A stretch of 64,000 bases of DNA from contig OY970397.1 of the NCBI GenBank assembly GCA_963720515.1, positions 1,922,001-1,986,000 of the forward strand, written 5' to 3'. Of the stretch, positions 44,013 through 51,627 are shown in pieces; the stretch's first letter is position 1, and each line of letters begins with the position of its first letter. A program made the translations under genes and the position numbers. The notes beneath the pieces are model-generated. The model did no database searches. It was not told where the DNA came from and saw nothing but the letters and a program-made list of their open reading frames with translations. Source of the DNA: G963720515 sp963720515 (GTDB taxonomy: Bacteria > Actinomycetota > Thermoleophilia > Gaiellales > Gaiellaceae).

Positions 44013-44711
44013 ATGAAGACAAGATTTATTGGCCTAGGGCTTGCCTCGCTCGTCGCGCTGGTCGCGGTCGTCATGACCGGTGCGGCCGGAGCGGGCAACT
44101 CGCCGTTCGGCGCGGCGTGTCCGAATCCGAATGTGATCCGCGGCACCGCGGGCAACGACGTTCTCAACGGGACGCCCGGCAACGACCTGATCCTCGGTCG
44201 CGGCGGCAACGACACGATCAACGGCCTTGGCGGCAACGACTGCGTCCGCGGCGGTCGCGGCGACGACACCGTGCAGGGCGGCGAAGGGAACGACCGGGTG
44301 CGCGGCGGTCCCGGCAACGACGTGACCGACGGCGGCACCCTCGGCTGCTGTCAGACCGGGAACGACAAGGTCTACGGCGGTCCCGGCAACGACACGGTCT
44401 TCGCAAGCGACTTCGGTATCCAGATCCTCTACGGCGGCCCCGGCACCGACACCGTCCAGGGCTTCCAGGGGACGGACAAGGCCTACGGCGGACGCGGCAC
44501 GGACATCGTTGCCGGGTTCACCGGAAACGACTGGCTCTCCGGCGGACAGGGCGCCGACACGGTCGGCAACGCTGCGGAGGCCGGGGACGACGTGCTGCTT
44601 GGCAACCACGGCAACGACACCATCGACGGCGGTCCCGGAACTGACCGCATCGACGGCGGTCCGGGCACGGACGCCTGCACGAACGGCGAGCAGGTTCGGC
44701 GCTGTCCATAG
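44013..44711 (+). CDS. Secreted protein with RTX-type calcium-binding repeats
   Basis: A 232-residue exported protein. Residues 1-27 are a Sec signal peptide (MKTRFIGLGLASLVALVAVV). Nearly all of the rest is nonapeptide GGxGxDxUx-type repeats (GTPGNDLILGRGGNDTINGL, then GGPGNDVTDGG, GGPGNDTVFAS, GGPGTDRIDGG), which form calcium-binding parallel beta rolls. There is no enzymatic domain and no type I secretion gene nearby; Sec export of a pure repeat protein is common in actinobacteria. A terminator follows. Confidence 0.87.
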   Translation: MKTRFIGLGLASLVALVAVVMTGAAGAGNSPFGAACPNPNVIRGTAGNDVLNGTPGNDLILGRGGNDTINGLGGNDCVRGGRGDDTVQGGEGNDRVRGGPGNDVTDGGTLGCCQTGNDKVYGGPGNDTVFASDFGIQILYGGPGTDTVQGFQGTDKAYGGRGTDIVAGFTGNDWLSGGQGADTVGNAAEAGDDVLLGNHGNDTIDGGPGTDRIDGGPGTDACTNGEQVRRCP

Positions 44712-44738
44712 CGCTCTAACGCCCTCACAGCCCATGAG

Positions 44739-44771
44739 ACGGGGCCCGTTACGGCGGGCCCCGTTTCGTTT
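44739..44771 (+). terminator. Rho-independent terminator after the RTX gene
   Basis: ACGGGGCCCG, six-base loop, CGGGCCCCGT, then TTCGTTT: a 10-bp stem followed by a T-rich tract. It is the best intrinsic terminator in the window, and the next ATG lies immediately after it. Confidence 0.82.
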
Positions 44772-45251
44772 ATGACCTGCGAGACTCCGGCCGTGACCGA
44801 CGAGCTCGAAGTCCGCCGCCAGGCGGCCGCGAAGCGCGCCGAGGAGCAGATCCGCTGGTACTCGAGGTACTCGGTCTCGTCGGGCGTCCTCTACCGCGTG
44901 TTCCAGACGCTCGCGGTCGTGCTGAGCGCGATCACCCCTGTCCTCATCCTCTGGACGGAGCTCTCGCCCGTGCTCCAGGCGCTGCCCGCCGCGGGCGCCG
45001 CGATCTCGGCGGCGCTCGTCGGCATCTACGGCTGGCAGGAGAACAAGGCGCGCTTCGCCTTCACGGCCGAATCCCTGAAGAGCGAGCTCGTCCAGTACGA
45101 GACGCGGACGGGGCCGTACACGGGCACCGAGGAGCAGGCGCTCAACCGGTTCGTCAGCCGCATCGAGCGGATCGGCATGGACGAGACGGCGCAGTGGCGC
45201 ACGAGCTACACGCGCGCCAGCGGCGACGCCGGGCACGACGACGAGGACTAG
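44772..45251 (+). CDS. Two-TM membrane protein of the DUF4231/SLATT type
   Basis: A 159-residue protein. An N-terminal helical segment (AKRAEEQIRWYSRYSVSSG) precedes two hydrophobic helices (about 38-60 and 65-87), followed by a soluble helical part with TAESLKSELVQYETRTGPYTG and ALNRFVSRIERIGMDE. This layout resembles DUF4231, a member of the SLATT group of two-TM effectors associated with nucleotide sensors. Assignment is by pattern only. The ATG at 44772 directly follows a terminator; GTG at 44793 is an alternative start. Confidence 0.68.
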   Translation: MTCETPAVTDELEVRRQAAAKRAEEQIRWYSRYSVSSGVLYRVFQTLAVVLSAITPVLILWTELSPVLQALPAAGAAISAALVGIYGWQENKARFAFTAESLKSELVQYETRTGPYTGTEEQALNRFVSRIERIGMDETAQWRTSYTRASGDAGHDDED

Positions 45252-45253
45252 GA

Positions 45254-45421
45254 CTAGGAGGGCTTGGCGGAATAAGCCTGTGCCGCCCGGCCGCGCTGGA
45301 CGGCGCGAGGACGGCGTCCTCGGTCGCGCCCGTACATCCGGTACGAACGCGAGTCTGCGTCCTTGCCTCGCACCCCCCATCGCATCCGTGCGACGAGGCG
45401 TATAACGCCAAACCCTCCTAG
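45254..45421. repeat. 168-bp element bounded by 25-bp inverted repeats
   Basis: The arms at 45254-45278 and 45397-45421 (inverted) match at 21 of 25 positions and both begin CTAGGAGGG and contain TTGGCG. The interior holds a further hairpin (GGCGCG-AGGAC / GTCCT...CGCGCC, around 45301-45332). It fills the gap between two convergent genes; the right arm covers the stop codon of the sigma factor gene. It could be a miniature inverted-repeat element, a bidirectional terminator or a structured RNA. Confidence 0.5.
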
Positions 45422-46614
45422 GTCCCGAGCTCGGCCAGGCGCCGCTCGAGGAAGCGCCGCTCGGTGTCGCTCGGCGCGAGCTCGAGTGCACGCCGGTAGG
45501 ACCGCTCCGCCTCCTCCGTCCGTCCGAGCCGGCCGAGGAGGTCCGCGCGCGCCGAGTGCAGGAGGTGGTACTCGCCGAGCTGCCCGTCGAGGTCGTCGAG
45601 GAGTGCGAGCCCGGACGCCGGCCCCTCCGCCATCGCCACGGCGACCGCGCGGTTCAGCTCGACGACCGGAGACGGCGAGAGCTCGGCGAGGCGCGCGTAC
45701 AGCGCGGCCATCTCGGACCAGTCCACCTGCTCGTCGGCGTAGAGCGAGGAGATCGCCGCCTGGAGCTGGTACGGCCCTGGCCGCCGCAGCCGGATCGCGC
45801 GGTCGAGCACCCGACGCCCCTCGGCGATGCGCTCTTCGTCCCAGCGGGCGCGATCCTGGAACCTGAGGAGGACGATGTCGCCGTCCTCGTCGAGCCGGGC
45901 GCCGCGCCGCGAGTCGTGGAAGAGCATGAGCGCGAGCAGGCCGAGCGACTCCGCGTCGTCGGGCATGAGGACGGCGAGCAGCTTCGCCAGGCGGATCGCC
46001 TCGTCGAGGAGCTCGTCGCGGGGCGGCGGCCCGTAGCCCTGGTTGAAGATCAGGTAGAGCACGGTGTGCACGGGGCGCAGCCGGTCCGGGAGGAGGTGCG
46101 CGGGCGGCACGCGGATGGGAATCCCGGCCGTTCGGACCTTCGCCTTCGCGCGGACGAGCCGCTGCGCCATCGTCGCCTCCGGGACGAGGAACGCGCGGGC
46201 GATCTCCTCCGTCGTGAGACCGCCCAGGAGACGAAGGGTGAGCGCCACCTGGGCCTCGACGGCGAGCGCCGGGTGGCAGCACGCGAAGACGAGGGAGAGC
46301 CGTTCGTCGGGAATCGCCGTGTCGTCCATGTCGGTGTCGGTCGTCGTGTCGGCCTCGAGCCGGGCGAGGAGCTCGCGCTTGCGGTCGAGCGTTCGGTCGC
46401 GCCGGATGCGCTCGATCGCCCGGTTGCGTGCGGTGGTCAGGATCCACGCGCCCGGATTCGCCGGCGTGCCGTCCCGCGGCCAGCGCTCGACCGCCGTCGC
46501 GAACGCGTCCTGGACCGCCTCCTCGGCGAGGTCGAGGTCGCGCAGCGCCCGCGCGAGAATGGCGACCGTGCGGCCGAACTCCTCGCGGAAGACGGATGCG
46601 ACCTTGCTCTCTAC
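45418..46614 (-). CDS. ECF42-type sigma factor with C-terminal TPR-like extension
   Basis: An extracytoplasmic-function sigma factor of about 398 residues. Region 2 (AILARALRDLDLAEEAVQDA, GAWILTTARNRAIERIRRD) and region 4 (AQVALTLRLLGGLTTEEIAR, MAQRLVRAKAKVR) are followed by the roughly 200-residue helical extension typical of this group (LYLIFNQGYGPPPRDELLDE). Two DGPF/YCII genes upstream are the usual ECF42 partners. No ATG, GTG or TTG lies in frame upstream of region 2; the first codons overlap the DGPF stop as GTAG. The 46614 start is therefore tentative, and the first conventional start (46329) would remove region 2. Confidence 0.86.
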   Translation of the reverse strand, partial: VESKVASVFREEFGRTVAILARALRDLDLAEEAVQDAFATAVERWPRDGTPANPGAWILTTARNRAIERIRRDRTLDRKRELLARLEADTTTDTDMDDTAIPDERLSLVFACCHPALAVEAQVALTLRLLGGLTTEEIARAFLVPEATMAQRLVRAKAKVRTAGIPIRVPPAHLLPDRLRPVHTVLYLIFNQGYGPPPRDELLDEAIRLAKLLAVLMPDDAESLGLLALMLFHDSRRGARLDEDGDIVLLRFQDRARWDEERIAEGRRVLDRAIRLRRPGPYQLQAAISSLYADEQVDWSEMAALYARLAELSPSPVVELNRAVAVAMAEGPASGLALLDDLDGQLGEYHLLHSARADLLGRLGRTEEAERSYRRALELAPSDTERRFLERRLAELGT

Positions 46615-46934
46615 GCCGCCGCCTCCGGACGGGCGACCGGCCGGATCTCGACTACGCCGTGCCGGGCCTGCGGGATGCGTGCCGCGATCTCGATCGCCTC
46701 GTCGAGCGAGTCCGCCTCGACGACGTGGCAGCCGGCGAGCCGCTCCCGGGTCTCGGCGAACGGCCCGTCGGTCACGACCGTGTCGTCGTCGAAGACGCGG
46801 ACCGACGTGGCGGTCGAGACGGGTGCGAGCTCATGCGAGCCGACGAGCTCGCCCCGTCCCGCCACGTCCAGCCCGGGCCCGGAGTCCGCGGCCCAGGCAA
46901 CGTCCGGCGAGTACGCGAGAAGCATGTAGCGCAC
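46611..46934 (-). CDS. DGPF-domain (YCII-like) protein 1
   Basis: A 107-residue small alpha/beta protein: YMLLAYSPDVAW at the N-terminus, VTDGPFAETRERLAGCHVVEAD in the middle (the DGPF motif) and GVVEIRPV at the end. These proteins accompany ECF42 sigma factors; their function is unknown, though the fold is ferredoxin-like with a conserved His/Asp pair. GTG start. The stop overlaps the sigma factor frame. Confidence 0.86.
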   Translation of the reverse strand: MRYMLLAYSPDVAWAADSGPGLDVAGRGELVGSHELAPVSTATSVRVFDDDTVVTDGPFAETRERLAGCHVVEADSLDEAIEIAARIPQARHGVVEIRPVARPEAAA

Positions 46935-46948
46935 GCCTGCTCCGCCGG

Positions 46949-47314
46949 CTACGCGTCGTAGACCATCACCGGGCGCACCTCGACCGAGCCGTGCGGCAGG
47001 TTCGGCATCTTCGACGCCCACTCGAGCGCCTCGGCCTCGCCCGGCACGTCGATCACGTAGAAGCCGCCGAGCTGCTCCTTCGTCTCCGCGAACGGCCCGT
47101 CCGTGACGAGCGGTTCGTTGCCGTTACCCCGCACCGTCTTCGCGGTCGGGCTCGGCTGGAGCCCGTCGCCCGACCGGTAGGCGTCCGCGGCCTTGAGCTC
47201 CTCCGTGTAGGAGTTCCAGCGGCCCATCATCTCGCCGCGCTCCTCGTCGGACATGGCCTGGAAGCGCTCGTTGCCGGCCGCCTCGTCGCCGTAGATCAGA
47301 AGCATGTAGTGCAC
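46949..47314 (-). CDS. DGPF-domain (YCII-like) protein 2
   Basis: A 121-residue paralogue of the next gene: YMLLIYGDEAAGNERF, LVTDGPFAETKEQLGGFYVIDV and GSVEVRPVMVYDA. It heads the DGPF-DGPF-ECF42 group with 14 bp to the second copy. Start is GTG at 47314, with GAAAGGAGA seven bases upstream. Confidence 0.88.
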   Translation of the reverse strand: MHYMLLIYGDEAAGNERFQAMSDEERGEMMGRWNSYTEELKAADAYRSGDGLQPSPTAKTVRGNGNEPLVTDGPFAETKEQLGGFYVIDVPGEAEALEWASKMPNLPHGSVEVRPVMVYDA

Positions 47315-47373
47315 GGTCTCTCCTTTCGTGAGTGTTCGACTCTACGACGAACGGGACTCCCGAAAATCGACAG

Positions 47374-47886
47374 CTAGCGATCAACCGCGTACCAGATGAC
47401 GTCCAACTGGTGCCAATGTGTCGTACCGCGCTCGGTGAGGCCCAGCCGCTCCATGACGGCGCGCGAGCGGACGTTCTCCGGCGTCGTGATCGAGATGAGC
47501 TGCGGGTCGTCGAGCTTCGTGCGCCAGAGGTCGAGCGACGCCTGCCCCGCTTCGGTGGCGAGCCCCCGGCCCCAGTAGGCGCGGTCGAGCACCCAGCCGA
47601 CCTCGACCGGGTCCGCCGAGACCGGCCAGTCGTGGTGGCGTAGCAGGCCGAGCCGCCCGATCAGCTGTCCGGTCTCCGGGTCCTCGGCCGCCCACTGGCT
47701 GAGTCCGTCCTCGGCCCAGTTCGCGGCGGAACCGCTCGATCTGGCCGCGCGCTGCAGTCGGGAGTCTGCGGCCGCATGTGCTCGAGGAACTCGGGCTGGG
47801 CGTAGATCCGTCGCGAGCGGCTCGGCGTCGTCGTCGCGCCACTGGCGCAGGAGCAGCCGCTCGGTGCGGAGCTCGAGCGGGATCAC
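47374..47886 (-). pseudogene. GNAT-family acetyltransferase, reading frame broken several times
   Basis: The ends are conserved: LRTERLLLRQWRDDD at the start, and WAAEDPETGQLIGRLGLLRH, GWVLDRAYWGRGLATEAGQA (acetyl-CoA loop) and NVRSRAVMERLGL in the second half, as in RimJ/RimL-type acetyltransferases. Between about 47720 and 47830 the conserved residues (YAQPEFLEHMRPQT, then RGQIERFRRE) fall in three different frames, so at least two or three indels are needed. The GTG at 47886 overlaps the helicase stop (GTGA). Confidence 0.8.
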
Positions 47887-50144
47887 CGCGCCGCCAGCAT
47901 CCGCCCCAGGAGCGCGAGCGCGCCGGCCTTGTCGAGGGGCTCGTTCAGGTTCCCGCACTTGGGCGACTGGACGCACGACGGGCAGCCGTGGTCGCACGGG
48001 CAGCCGTCGAGGAGCCGCGCGGTGTCGGCGACCCAGCCCTCGAACTCGTCGTAGCCGCGCCGAGTGAGCCCGACGCCACCCGCGTGGCCGTCGTAGACGA
48101 AGATCGTCGGGCGCCCGGTCTGGAAGTGCAGGTTGGTCGAGAGCCCGCCGATGTCCCAGCGGTCGCACATCGCCCAGAGCGGGAGCAGCGCGATCATCGA
48201 GTGCTCGGCCGCGTGGAGGGAGCCGAGGAGCCGCGGCATCCGCTCGAGCCCGGCGAGCTGCTCGGGCTCGGGCACGAACCAGATCGCCTCGGTCTCGAAC
48301 GTCGTCTGCGGGAGGTCGAGGCCGACGAGGTCGAGTGTCGCGCCGTCCGCGATCGCCTTCTTCTGGTACGCGACCACCTGCTCGGTGACCGTCACTTGGC
48401 CGAAGAAGACGTCAAGGCCGAGGCGCCGGTCCTCGAGCTCGACCGAGACGATCGCGGTCTCGGACTCCTTCTTGGCCTGCGTGTAGTAGTCGGAGCGGAA
48501 CCGCTCGACGAGGGCCGCGCGTGCTTCGAGGTCGAGGGCGAGCACGCGGTAGGACTCGCCCAGGTGCAGGTAGATCGCGCCCTCGTGGAGCGACGAGTAG
48601 GCCCGCTCCACCTCGGCCGTCCCCAGGATCGAGCCGGTCTCCGTGTCCACGATCGCGAACGACTCGTTGCTCGTCGAGCGCAGGCCGACGCGGGCGGCCG
48701 GGTAGTCGCGTCCTGCGAAGACGTACCCGGCGCTCGTCTTCTCCAGGTCGCCGGTTTCGACCAAGTACTCGGCGCGCTCGAGCGCCTCCGGGCCGAGGGT
48801 GGCCGCGTCGGCATCGTCGAGCGGCGCCTCGTAGGCCGCCGTGAGGACGTGGCCGTCGAGGACGCGTGGGTTCGCGTGGTCGAGGATTGCCGCCTCGACG
48901 CGCCGTGAGAGGAGGGCCTCGGGCTCGCGCATGAAGAACTGGTCGAGCGCGTCCTCGCCCGCGACGAGGACGGCGAGCCCGTGCGAGCGGCGCCCGGCGC
49001 GCCCCCACTGCTGGCGGAGGCTCGCGACCGTTCCGGGGAAGCCGACCGAGATCGCGGCGTCGAGCGCGCCGACGTCGATCCCCAGCTCGAGCGCGTCGGT
49101 CGCGGTCACGCCGAGGAGCTCGCCGGCCATGAGCCGCCCCTCGATCTCGCGCCGCTGGGCGGGCGTGTAGCCGGCGCGGTAGGGCGAGAGCCGCTTCGCC
49201 GTCTCCGAGTCCACTCGATCCACGGCGAAGCGGTGCACGAGCTCGGCCGCGCGGCGGCTCTTGGCGAAGCAGATCGTGCGCAGGCCGTTCGAGGCGAGCG
49301 TGGCGAGGATGCGCGCGGCCTCGCCGAGCGCGCTCGCTCGGACGCCGAGCTCCTCGTCGAGGAGCGGCGGGTTCCAGAAGGCGATCGTCCGCTCGGCGCT
49401 CGGCGAGGCGTCCTCGTCCACCACGGTGACGTCGAGCCCGAGGAGCGCGGCTGCCTGCTCGCCCGGGTTCGCGATCGTCGCCGAGGCGAGCAGGAACTGC
49501 GGCTCGGCGCCGTAGATCGCGGCCGCGCGGCGCAGCCGTCGCAGCACATTCCCCACATGTGAACCGAAAACCCCGCGGTAGACATGCGCCTCGTCGATGA
49601 CGACGTAGCGGAGGTTCTGGAGGACGTCGCCCCAGCGGTCGTGGTGCGGGAGCACGCCGACGTGGAGCATGTCCGGGTTGGTCAGGATCACGTTCGCCCA
49701 CTTGCGGATCTGCCAGCGGCGCTCGCTCTCGGTGTCGCCGTCGTAGATCGCCGCGCGCACCCGGGGAACGGCCAGCTCGGCGAGCGCGCGGGCCTGATCC
49801 TGCGCCAGGGCCTTCGTCGGATAGAGGTAGAGCGCCCGGCTCTTCGGGTCGCCCGCGAGCGTGTCGAGGACGGGAAGGTTGAACGCGAGCGTCTTGCCGC
49901 TTGCCGTCCCGGTGGAGACCATGACGTGCTCGCCCCGCACGGCCGCGTCGTACGCGGCTACCTGGTGTGCGTAAAGCGCGTCGATGCCCCGCGCGGCCAA
50001 CGCAGCCGCGAGCTTGGGGTGGAGCGAGTCCGGAACCGGGACGAGACGCGCCGCGTTCGGCGTTAGATCGGTCCGGTAGACAACCTCCTCGCTTGCGAGC
50101 AGGTCGTCCCAGGCGAGGACGTCGACCGCCATGGAGCCATTCAA
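47883..50144 (-). CDS. DEAD/DEAH-box helicase with MrfA/DUF1998 C-terminus
   Basis: A 753-residue superfamily 2 helicase. Motif I is STGTASGKTLAFNL, motif II VIDEAHVY (DEAH), motif III LASATI, motif VI QQWGRAGRR. The C-terminal DUF1998 region carries a cysteine cluster CPCDHGCPSCVQSPKCGN near residue 715, which binds zinc in MrfA. B. subtilis MrfA acts in repair of mitomycin C lesions. ATG at 50144 or 50132. Confidence 0.93.
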   Translation of the reverse strand: MNGSMAVDVLAWDDLLASEEVVYRTDLTPNAARLVPVPDSLHPKLAAALAARGIDALYAHQVAAYDAAVRGEHVMVSTGTASGKTLAFNLPVLDTLAGDPKSRALYLYPTKALAQDQARALAELAVPRVRAAIYDGDTESERRWQIRKWANVILTNPDMLHVGVLPHHDRWGDVLQNLRYVVIDEAHVYRGVFGSHVGNVLRRLRRAAAIYGAEPQFLLASATIANPGEQAAALLGLDVTVVDEDASPSAERTIAFWNPPLLDEELGVRASALGEAARILATLASNGLRTICFAKSRRAAELVHRFAVDRVDSETAKRLSPYRAGYTPAQRREIEGRLMAGELLGVTATDALELGIDVGALDAAISVGFPGTVASLRQQWGRAGRRSHGLAVLVAGEDALDQFFMREPEALLSRRVEAAILDHANPRVLDGHVLTAAYEAPLDDADAATLGPEALERAEYLVETGDLEKTSAGYVFAGRDYPAARVGLRSTSNESFAIVDTETGSILGTAEVERAYSSLHEGAIYLHLGESYRVLALDLEARAALVERFRSDYYTQAKKESETAIVSVELEDRRLGLDVFFGQVTVTEQVVAYQKKAIADGATLDLVGLDLPQTTFETEAIWFVPEPEQLAGLERMPRLLGSLHAAEHSMIALLPLWAMCDRWDIGGLSTNLHFQTGRPTIFVYDGHAGGVGLTRRGYDEFEGWVADTARLLDGCPCDHGCPSCVQSPKCGNLNEPLDKAGALALLGRMLAAR

Positions 50145-50164
50145 GCCGACCGGGAGGAGGACCC

Positions 50165-50470
50165 GTGGTCGCGAGATACTGGAGAGGCTGGATCAGGTCC
50201 GAGGACGCCGAGCGCTACACGGCGTACGTGCAGGAGACGGGGATCGACGAGCTCGTCGCGACGCCGGGGAACCAGGGCGCGCAGATCTGGCTCCGCCCGG
50301 AGGGCGAGCGGACGGAGATCGTCGTCGTCTCGTACTGGGACTCGCGCGACTCGATCCGCGCGTTCGCGGGCGACGACATCGAGGTCGCGCACTACTACCC
50401 GGAGGACGAGGAGTTCCTCGTCGAGCGCGACATGCACGTCACGCACTACGACGTGGTGTCGTCGGCCTGA
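50165..50470 (+). CDS. Antibiotic biosynthesis monooxygenase (ABM)-like protein
   Basis: A 101-residue dimeric ferredoxin-like-fold protein: ARYWRGWIRSEDAERYTAYV, QIWLRPEGERTEIVVVSYWD and SIRAFAGDDIEVAHYYPEDEEFL. This pattern matches ABM/DUF-type small proteins; the substrate is unknown. GGGAGGAGG lies four bases before the GTG. It is divergent from the helicase. Confidence 0.75.
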   Translation: MVARYWRGWIRSEDAERYTAYVQETGIDELVATPGNQGAQIWLRPEGERTEIVVVSYWDSRDSIRAFAGDDIEVAHYYPEDEEFLVERDMHVTHYDVVSSA

Positions 50471-50471
50471 G

Positions 50472-50726
50472 CTACCAGTCGTCGTCCTCGAGCGGCGGGA
50501 CCTTCGGCCACTCGGCGTGCATCGCGCGCCGGTAGCCGCCGATTCCAACCGCGAGGTGGACGATCGTGGCGCCGATCGTGCCGATCGCGAAGAGCGCGAC
50601 GCCGAGCGGGGCCCATCCTGCCAGCACGAGCACGAGCCCCACCGGCGCGAGGCCGATCAGCACGCCCTCGACCGTGCGGGCGAGGCGGTAGCGGCTGCCG
50701 GTGAAGAGCTCCTCGGGCGGCGTCAT
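50472..50726 (-). CDS. Small two-TM membrane protein
   Basis: An 84-residue protein with two hydrophobic helices (about 22-40 and 42-63) and a charged C-terminus ending EDDDW. No family recognised. It converges with the ABM gene (stops one base apart) and diverges from the riboswitch promoter. Confidence 0.62.
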   Translation of the reverse strand: MTPPEELFTGSRYRLARTVEGVLIGLAPVGLVLVLAGWAPLGVALFAIGTIGATIVHLAVGIGGYRRAMHAEWPKVPPLEDDDW

Positions 50727-50743
50727 GCAGGAAGCATGCCCGG

Positions 50744-50752
50744 TGCTAGGCT
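50744..50752 (+). promoter_or_regulatory. Promoter of the TPP riboswitch-thiD transcript
   Basis: Extended -10 TG-CT-AGGCT: TAGGCT at 50747-50752 with TG at 50744-50745. A start about seven bases downstream coincides with the 5' edge of the riboswitch. Confidence 0.45.
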
Positions 50753-50756
50753 CGTC

Positions 50757-50828
50757 GTACCGGGGTGCCCCACGGGGCTGAGAACAGACCCGCCGAACCT
50801 GATCCGGGTCATGCCGGCGAAGGGAGCC
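50757..50828 (+). ncRNA. TPP riboswitch (THI element)
   Basis: Conserved elements appear in order: GGGGTGCC, GGGGCTGAGA, ACCCGCCGAACCTGATC, CGGGTCATGCCGGCGAAGGGA. These are the thiamin-pyrophosphate aptamer helices with the CUGAGA and ACCUGAUC loops. The final AAGGGAG is also the Shine-Dalgarno of thiD, six bases before its GTG, so control is probably at translation initiation. Confidence 0.94.
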
Positions 50829-50832
50829 GATT

Positions 50833-51627
50833 GTGTCCGTACCGCGCTGTCTCACGATCGCCACGTCCGACTCGGGCGGCGGCGCCGGCGTCCAGGCCGA
50901 CCTCAAGGCCTTCGCCGCGCTCGGCTGCCACGGCATGTCGGCGATCGTCGCGCTGACGGCGCAGTCGACGACGGAAGTGCGCGCGATCCACGAGGCTCCG
51001 CCGGAGTTCATCCGCGCCGAGCTTGCGGTGCTCTGGGACGACATCGGCGTGGACGCGGCGAAGACCGGGATGCTCTTCAGCCCGGAGATCGTCGAGACCG
51101 TCGCGGCGTGGCTCGCCGAGCATCCCGTGCCGCTCGTCGTGGATCCGGTCATGGTCGCGGCGTCGGGCGCGAAGCTCCTGCATGACGACGCGGTCGCGGT
51201 CCTGGTCGAGCGTCTGCTCCCGCTCGCGACCGTGGTGACGCCGAACCTCACGGAAGCGTGCACGCTCGCCGGCGTTCCCTACCGCGACGAGCAGCGCCGC
51301 GAGGAGCTGGCCGAGCGGATCCACGCCCGGGGGGCGAGGGCCGTCCTCGTGACCGGAGGCCACGGCGCCGAGGCGGTGGACTGGCTCTTCGACGGGGAGC
51401 GCCACATCCCGATCCCGGTCGAGCGCTACGGGGACGACACGACGCACGGCGCGGGGTGCACGCACTCGGCGTCGCTCACCGCGCTCCTCGCGCGCGGCGA
51501 GTCGCTCGAGGACGCGGCCCGCGGCGCGGCCGAGATCGCGACGCGCGCGGTGCGTGAGGGCTACCGGATCGGCGCGGGCTCGGGCCCGGTCGACGTGCTG
51601 GGCGTTGCGGCTGTCAGATCTGGGTGA
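50833..51627 (+). CDS. thiD: Hydroxymethylpyrimidine/phosphomethylpyrimidine kinase
   Basis: A 264-residue ribokinase-fold enzyme that phosphorylates HMP and HMP-P for thiamin synthesis. TIATSDSGGGAGVQADLKAF is the N-terminal signature, KTGMLFSPEIVE and VVDPVMVAASGAKLL are family motifs, and DTTHGAGCTHSASLTA carries the catalytic GAGC. It is under the TPP riboswitch and overlaps thiL by 23 bases. thiC and thiE are not in the window. Confidence 0.94.
   Translation: MSVPRCLTIATSDSGGGAGVQADLKAFAALGCHGMSAIVALTAQSTTEVRAIHEAPPEFIRAELAVLWDDIGVDAAKTGMLFSPEIVETVAAWLAEHPVPLVVDPVMVAASGAKLLHDDAVAVLVERLLPLATVVTPNLTEACTLAGVPYRDEQRREELAERIHARGARAVLVTGGHGAEAVDWLFDGERHIPIPVERYGDDTTHGAGCTHSASLTALLARGESLEDAARGAAEIATRAVREGYRIGAGSGPVDVLGVAAVRSG

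Noticed and set aside
44120..44690. Tandem repeats that could suggest a CRISPR array or satellite DNA
   Set aside because: They are the coding repeats of an RTX protein (nine-residue GGxGxD units); spacers of constant length are absent.
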